Shown: in pieces, positions 60,381 through 64,000 of the stretch | Layout: the number at the start of each line of letters is the position of its first letter | How positions within the stretch are numbered: position 1 is the first letter of the stretch | Assembly: GCF_004023625.1 (NCBI RefSeq) | Contig: NZ_ML137708.1 | Span: 1 to 64,000, forward strand | DNA: 64,000 bases | From: Streptomyces cavernae | Lineage (GTDB): Bacteria; Actinomycetota; Actinomycetes; Streptomycetales; Streptomycetaceae | Direction: 5' to 3' | Notes under the pieces: generated by a model | The model's input: only the letters and a program-made list of their open reading frames with translations | The model's database searches: none | Told to the model about the DNA's origin: nothing | Made by a program: the position numbers and the translations under genes

Positions 60381-61958
60381 CTACTCGGTGACCTCGTGGT
60401 CGTGGCCGTCGTGCAGACCGCCGCCGCTGCCCGCGTCACCGTCCGTCGGGACCGTCGTGACCGGCTTGGTGAGCGAGCTCAGGTCGTGGGCGTAGGTGCC
60501 CACCGCGTTGGCGATGACGTCGATGTTGACGTCGAAGGCCTTCATGTCGATGTTGTCGATGTTGTCGCAGGCCTCGTGGTAGCAGGAGTCGTACGCGACT
60601 CCCGCCGTGCCGCCGAACTTCGCCGCCTGAGCGTCGGTCTTGACACCCTCGGCGCCGGTGAAGGTGCCGCCGGAGGGGATGCCGACCTCGATGAACGGGC
60701 CGTAGTCGGAGCGTCCGGTGAAGTCGGTGCCCTCGTGCGGGATGCCCTTGCGGTCCATGAAGTCGGTGATGTCCCGCTCCAGTTGGGCCGAGCCCTGCGG
60801 GCCGGGACCCGCGCCGACCCCGTCGGAGTCGTCGCCGTCGTAAACGAACAGGCCGTAGTTCGGCGAGGCGATCATGTCGAAGTTCAGATAGAGCTTGATC
60901 TGTGCCTTCTGTGCGTCCGTCAGCTTCGCCACGTAGTCCTCGGAGCCGAGCAGCCCCAGTTCCTCCGCCGACCACCAGGCGAACCGCACCTTGTCGGCGG
61001 GCTTGTTGCGCTGCTCCTCGGCGAGTTCCAGGGCGACTTCGAGCAGTCCCGCCGAGCCGGAGCCGTTGTCGTTGATGCCGGGGCCCGCGGTGACGGAGTC
61101 GAGGTGCGCGCCGAGCATCACGGTGTTCGCGGGGTCGCCGCCCCTGGTCTCCGCGATGACGTTGTCGGTCTCGCGTTTCTCGTTGAACTGGCGGATCTCG
61201 AAGGAGACCTTGACCTCGCCGGCCGCCGCCTGGGCCGCGAGCGCCTCGCCTTCGGCCTGGGTGACGCCGCCGGTCGGGATGCGGCCGGCCGTCGGGTCGC
61301 CGAGGGTGCCGTTGAGGGCGCCGCCGGTGTTGTTGTAGATGATCGCGCCGACGGCGCCCGCGTCGGCGGCCGCGGCCTGTTTGGCGGCGAAGGGGCAGCC
61401 GCCTCGCTTGACCAGCGCGATCCTGCCGGTGAAGGTTCCGGCGGCGTAGTCGGCGGCCTCACAGCCGGGCGTGGTGTCCGTGCCGGCAGGTACGGCGGCC
61501 AGGGGCGCGGTGATACCGCCCACGGGGGTGCTGGTCGTGTACGACATCGCGATGATGTCGACCTCGCGCGGCGCCGGGGACACCACCGAGAGCTTCTCGG
61601 CCAGCGTCTCGATGTAGGTGAACTCGAAGGTCTGGTACGAGACCTTGTACCCGGCCTTCTTCATGAGTTTGTAGACGTACTCGGCCGAGGCGTCGTGGCC
61701 GGGCGTGCCCGCGGCGCGCGTACCGCCGTTGGCGTCCGCTATGGCCTGCAGCTTCTTCAGATGGCTGCGGGCCTCCTTCCCGTCCGAGGACTTCACCAGT
61801 TTCGCGGCCAGTTTGGCCGCGTTCTTCGCCGGGTCGTGGTGGTGACCCTGGCCCTGGTTCCGGGCGGCCATGGCGGACGGGGCCGCAGCGAGCAGCAGTG
61901 GGGTGGCCAGGGTTACGGCGGCCAGACCGGCCACTGCTCTTCGAGGCAGAACGCGCAC
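60381..61958 (-). CDS. Secreted M28-family metalloaminopeptidase with PA domain
   Basis: A 525-residue exported peptidase. A signal peptide ends at APSAMA (residue ~31). A protease-associated domain is inserted at ~165-260 (GRIALVKRGGCPFAAKQAAA). The M28 zinc site reads MLGAHLDS, GINDNGSGSAGLLE, WWSAEELGLLGSEDY, LYLNFDM and CYHEACDN, in that order. It removes N-terminal residues from peptides outside the cell and is related in pattern to the Streptomyces griseus aminopeptidase. The C-terminus is His/Gly-rich (GGGLHDGHDHEVTE). Confidence 0.9.
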   Translation of the reverse strand: MRVLPRRAVAGLAAVTLATPLLLAAAPSAMAARNQGQGHHHDPAKNAAKLAAKLVKSSDGKEARSHLKKLQAIADANGGTRAAGTPGHDASAEYVYKLMKKAGYKVSYQTFEFTYIETLAEKLSVVSPAPREVDIIAMSYTTSTPVGGITAPLAAVPAGTDTTPGCEAADYAAGTFTGRIALVKRGGCPFAAKQAAAADAGAVGAIIYNNTGGALNGTLGDPTAGRIPTGGVTQAEGEALAAQAAAGEVKVSFEIRQFNEKRETDNVIAETRGGDPANTVMLGAHLDSVTAGPGINDNGSGSAGLLEVALELAEEQRNKPADKVRFAWWSAEELGLLGSEDYVAKLTDAQKAQIKLYLNFDMIASPNYGLFVYDGDDSDGVGAGPGPQGSAQLERDITDFMDRKGIPHEGTDFTGRSDYGPFIEVGIPSGGTFTGAEGVKTDAQAAKFGGTAGVAYDSCYHEACDNIDNIDMKAFDVNIDVIANAVGTYAHDLSSLTKPVTTVPTDGDAGSGGGLHDGHDHEVTE

Positions 61959-62310
61959 AGGGGTCCTTCCTGTGAAACGAGCGTGAACGAGGTAGAGGGG
62001 AAGTTAGCGATCTCCGACGCGCATGTGAACAGGTACACATCAAGTTGCGCCGTCTTTCACACCATCGGCTCAATGCGCGTAGACGCCGTGGACCACTGCG
62101 TGCCGACGCCACAGGCGGCGCGCTCGGCGCGGGGGCCACAGCGGACTCCGTCCGGCCGGTCGTTGCCAGTTCGGCCTGGCGATGGTCGTGAGGCAGTTCG
62201 GACGGGCGATGATCGTTGGCAGTCCGGCCGGGTGAGCGCCCCGAGGGCGCGGGCGTCCCCTCCGGCCCGACCGGCCCGGAGCCTGCCGCCGAGGCCGGGG
62301 CCGAGCCGCT
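61959..62310. other. Non-coding gap with a 26-27-bp tandem repeat
   Basis: About 350 bp between the aminopeptidase promoter and the end of the ArsR-type gene. No gene is supported. A three-copy tandem repeat lies at 62158-62236; the aminopeptidase promoter should lie within 61959-62060 but no clear boxes stand out. Confidence 0.55.
62158..62236. repeat. Three tandem 26-27-bp repeats
   Basis: Units start at 62158, 62184 and 62211, each with a G(G/A)TCGT...CAGT(T/C)CGG(C/A)C core. They are imperfect but keep the period. Confidence 0.65.
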
Positions 62311-63297
62311 TCAGGCCCGGCCTCCCCTCACCACGGCGTCCCCCAGGGCGGTCCTCGCGTACAGGACCTGGTGGCCCTGGCGGTGTGAGGTCAGCAGGCC
62401 CGCGTCGCGGAGCGTGGACAGGTGGGCCGACACCGAGGAGGGGGCCAGACCCTGACGAAGGGCCAGGGCCGTGGTGGCGGCAGGAGCGTCGAGGGCGGTG
62501 AGGATCGCGGCGCGGTGGCGGCCCAGCAGCCGGGCGAGGGCATCGGAGGGGGCAGCGGGCCGCAGGCCGCCCATCCCGTGCGCGGGGTAGATGACCGTGG
62601 GCTGCCAGGGCCGGGCGAAGCCGCTCACCACGTCCGGCCAGACGAAGACGCTCGGCAGCAGCAACACCCCGCGCCCGTCGGCCCGCTGGGCGTCCTCGTG
62701 GTCCGGGTACGTCCGCAGGGTGAGGGTGTCGTCCGCCCAGCCGATGCCCGGGTGCAGACCGCTCAGCAGCGCTTCGAGTCCGCCGTCCGCCAACTGGCGG
62801 GTGCGGTGGGCGATATCGGCATCGAGGAGGGCACGGTGCCGGGGCCAGTCGGGTGCGAGCAGCGTCCGCCAGACCCGTTCGGTGAGATCGGCGAGCCGCC
62901 GTACCGCACCGGCCGGATCGTCCAGGGCGGCGCGGCCGAGCGGGGAGTCGACGGCACCTGGTGTGCACGCCAGCGAGCGGGACATCTCCTCGTGCGCCAG
63001 GGCCGGATCGGTGGCGCGCATCCGCTCGAGCTCCTCCTGGAAGGAGGGGTAGGGCACCTCTGGCGGGGCGCCCAGGAAGTCGGGGGTATAGCCGCTCCCG
63101 GTCGGGATGAACAGCCATAGTTCGCGCAGGTCGAATCCGGCGACGGCGTCCCGGGTCCGCCGCAGCCAGGGCCGGTGGTAGCCGTGCCGTCCGCGTCGGC
63201 GCAGCATCCGCAGGGCCTCGTGGGTGTGACACAGCGGGGAGACGGCGAACCGGCACCGGGACAGATCCTCCGTACCCAGGCGGAAGGTCAACGGCAC
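62311..63297 (-). CDS. ArsR-type HTH regulator with long N-terminal domain
   Basis: A 328-residue protein. The ~240-residue N-terminal domain (VPLTFRLGTEDLSRCRFAVS, FIPTGSGYTPDFLGAPP, VLLLPSVFVWPDVVSGFARP) is typical of a Streptomyces DUF5937-like regulator family. The C-terminal ArsR winged helix is at ~265-325 (LALRQGLAPSSVSAHLSTLR, LTSHRQGHQVLYARTALGD). GTG 63297 follows GGAGGACACC. It is divergent from the MFS gene at 63587, a common regulator/exporter arrangement. Confidence 0.8.
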   Translation of the reverse strand: MPLTFRLGTEDLSRCRFAVSPLCHTHEALRMLRRRGRHGYHRPWLRRTRDAVAGFDLRELWLFIPTGSGYTPDFLGAPPEVPYPSFQEELERMRATDPALAHEEMSRSLACTPGAVDSPLGRAALDDPAGAVRRLADLTERVWRTLLAPDWPRHRALLDADIAHRTRQLADGGLEALLSGLHPGIGWADDTLTLRTYPDHEDAQRADGRGVLLLPSVFVWPDVVSGFARPWQPTVIYPAHGMGGLRPAAPSDALARLLGRHRAAILTALDAPAATTALALRQGLAPSSVSAHLSTLRDAGLLTSHRQGHQVLYARTALGDAVVRGGRA

Positions 63298-63421
63298 GGT
63301 GTCCTCCGGGAGTTGAGCCGGGCATCGGCCCAAGTGCGCTGCCGCGGCCGGATGATTCGGCTCCAGCCGAAAGAGTAGAGGGTCGTGCGACGGCTGCGCA
63401 GGCTGGCCACCTCACGGATCG

Positions 63422-63570
63422 CCCGGCCACCGGTCGCTTGGTCACCCGGCCGCTCGGTCACCGGCCACCCGGCCACCCGCCCACCGGCCGCTCGGTCACC
63501 ACCCGGCCACCCGGCCACCGGCCGCTCGGCCACCCGGCCACCCGACCGCCAGGTCACCCCGGCCGCTCGA
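63422..63570. repeat. Degenerate CCGGCCGCTCGGTCACC tandem array
   Basis: About 150 bp of interleaved CCGGCCGCTCGGTCACC-like and CCCGGCCA-like units (8- and 16/17-bp periods) filling the divergent gap between the ArsR-type regulator and the MFS transporter. Strongly strand-biased: few runs of A or T. Confidence 0.75.
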
Positions 63571-63586
63571 TGAAAGGCACACAACA

Positions 63587-64000
63587 GTGGGGACAGCCGC
63601 GGAAACCGTACGGCTCGGCGCGGGGCGCAGAGCGGCCGTCGTCGGGGCGCTGATGCTGGCCGCGTTCACCTTCAACACCGTCGAGAACCTGCCGGTCGGC
63701 CTGCTCAAACTGATCTCGGCCGACCTGGGGGTGTCGGTCGCCGCGGCGGGACTGCTGGTCACGGGGTACGGCCTGACAGTCGCCGTGGTCTCGTTACCGC
63801 TGGCGCACGTCACCCGGGCCGTTCCCCGCCGGTATCTGCTGTCGGCTCTGCTGGGGCTGCTGGTGGTCGCCAGCTGGCTGCCGTCGCTCGGGGTGGTGTC
63901 CTACGGGTCACTGCTGGGGGCGCGGGTGTCGACGGCGGTGGCTCAGGCGGTGTTCTGGGCGGTGATGGGGCCGGTGGCGGTGGGGCTGTTCCCGCCCGAC
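63587..64000 (+). CDS. MFS transporter, N-terminal part (partial)
   Basis: 138 codons are visible before the window ends, in an open frame from GTG 63587 (AAAGG ten bases upstream). Four hydrophobic helices can be traced (VVGALMLAAFTFNTVENLPV; VSVAAAGLLVTGYGLTVAVV; RYLLSALLGLLVVASWLPSL; VAQAVFWAVMGPVAVGLFPP) with the MFS pattern LPLAHVTRAVPRRYLL between helices 2 and 3. This is the drug-efflux/arabinose-efflux type. The adjacent ArsR-type regulator probably controls it. Confidence 0.8.
   Translation, partial: MGTAAETVRLGAGRRAAVVGALMLAAFTFNTVENLPVGLLKLISADLGVSVAAAGLLVTGYGLTVAVVSLPLAHVTRAVPRRYLLSALLGLLVVASWLPSLGVVSYGSLLGARVSTAVAQAVFWAVMGPVAVGLFPPD

Overview
The window is a stretch of Streptomyces (or close actinomycete) chromosome. 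The composition is very GC-rich, GTG and TTG starts are common, ribosome binding sites are strong, and the gene families (DUF3618, DUF2267, DUF3662, DUF5133, a SigB/SigF-type sigma factor with RsbW-like kinases, ABC sugar importers without their own ATPase) are typical of that genus. No rRNA, tRNA, CRISPR array, integrase or insertion sequence was seen.

Layout. 0-9.5 kb: the end of a ferric-reductase-like membrane protein, a PaaN-type aldehyde dehydrogenase, a PLP decarboxylase, a LacI-controlled hydroxypyruvate isomerase unit whose partner dehydrogenase carries an internal deletion, a CoA-transferase with a TetR regulator, and an acetoacetate-decarboxylase-like protein. 9.6-17.5 kb: a stress and envelope block (amphipathic LEA-like protein, holin-superfamily membrane protein, DUF3618 protein, DUF2071, small acidic proteins, a second-type dnaK-grpE pair, DUF2267). 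17.5-23.6 kb: two secreted proteins, a CopZ-like chaperone, 6-phosphogluconate dehydrogenase, and a DUF3105 protein with its neighbour.

23.6-40.4 kb is the most coherent system. It holds a SIS-domain sugar-phosphate protein, an RpiR regulator, a very large GH38 alpha-mannosidase, a parvulin-like protein, an ABC sugar importer (binding protein plus two permeases), a GH3 glucosidase/xylosidase-like enzyme, a BadF-type GlcNAc kinase, a GH5_18-like beta-mannosidase and a NagZ-like GH3 N-acetylhexosaminidase. Four copies of a 15-bp operator (consensus TGGTGATTTGAACCA) lie at its four promoter regions. The enzyme set fits import and dismantling of N-glycan core oligosaccharides (alpha-Man, then Man-beta-GlcNAc, then GlcNAc to GlcNAc-phosphate).

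40.4-44.2 kb: a glucarate dehydratase, a GntP permease and an IclR regulator around a perfect 18-bp palindrome. 44.5-48.7 kb: an MFS exporter, a lone FhaA-N domain protein, a second RpiR regulator and a conserved small protein. 48.7-57.4 kb: a broken terC, then a general-stress signalling block (ANTAR-GAF-PAS-PP2C phosphatase, DUF1232, DUF5133, ANTAR-GAF, SigB-type sigma factor, two RsbW-like kinases, MarR, STAS antagonist). 57.8-64 kb: a heavily damaged FAD monooxygenase containing a 111-bp poly-G/poly-C tract, a DUF1206 membrane protein, an F420/FMN PPOX protein, a secreted M28 aminopeptidase, an ArsR-type regulator and the start of an MFS transporter.

Two themes cut across the window. First, several genes carry lesions: an internal deletion, frameshifts, a lost start codon and a lost catalytic Cys. 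Some of these may be assembly errors. Second, many intergenic gaps contain short imperfect tandem repeats with units of 7-42 bp.
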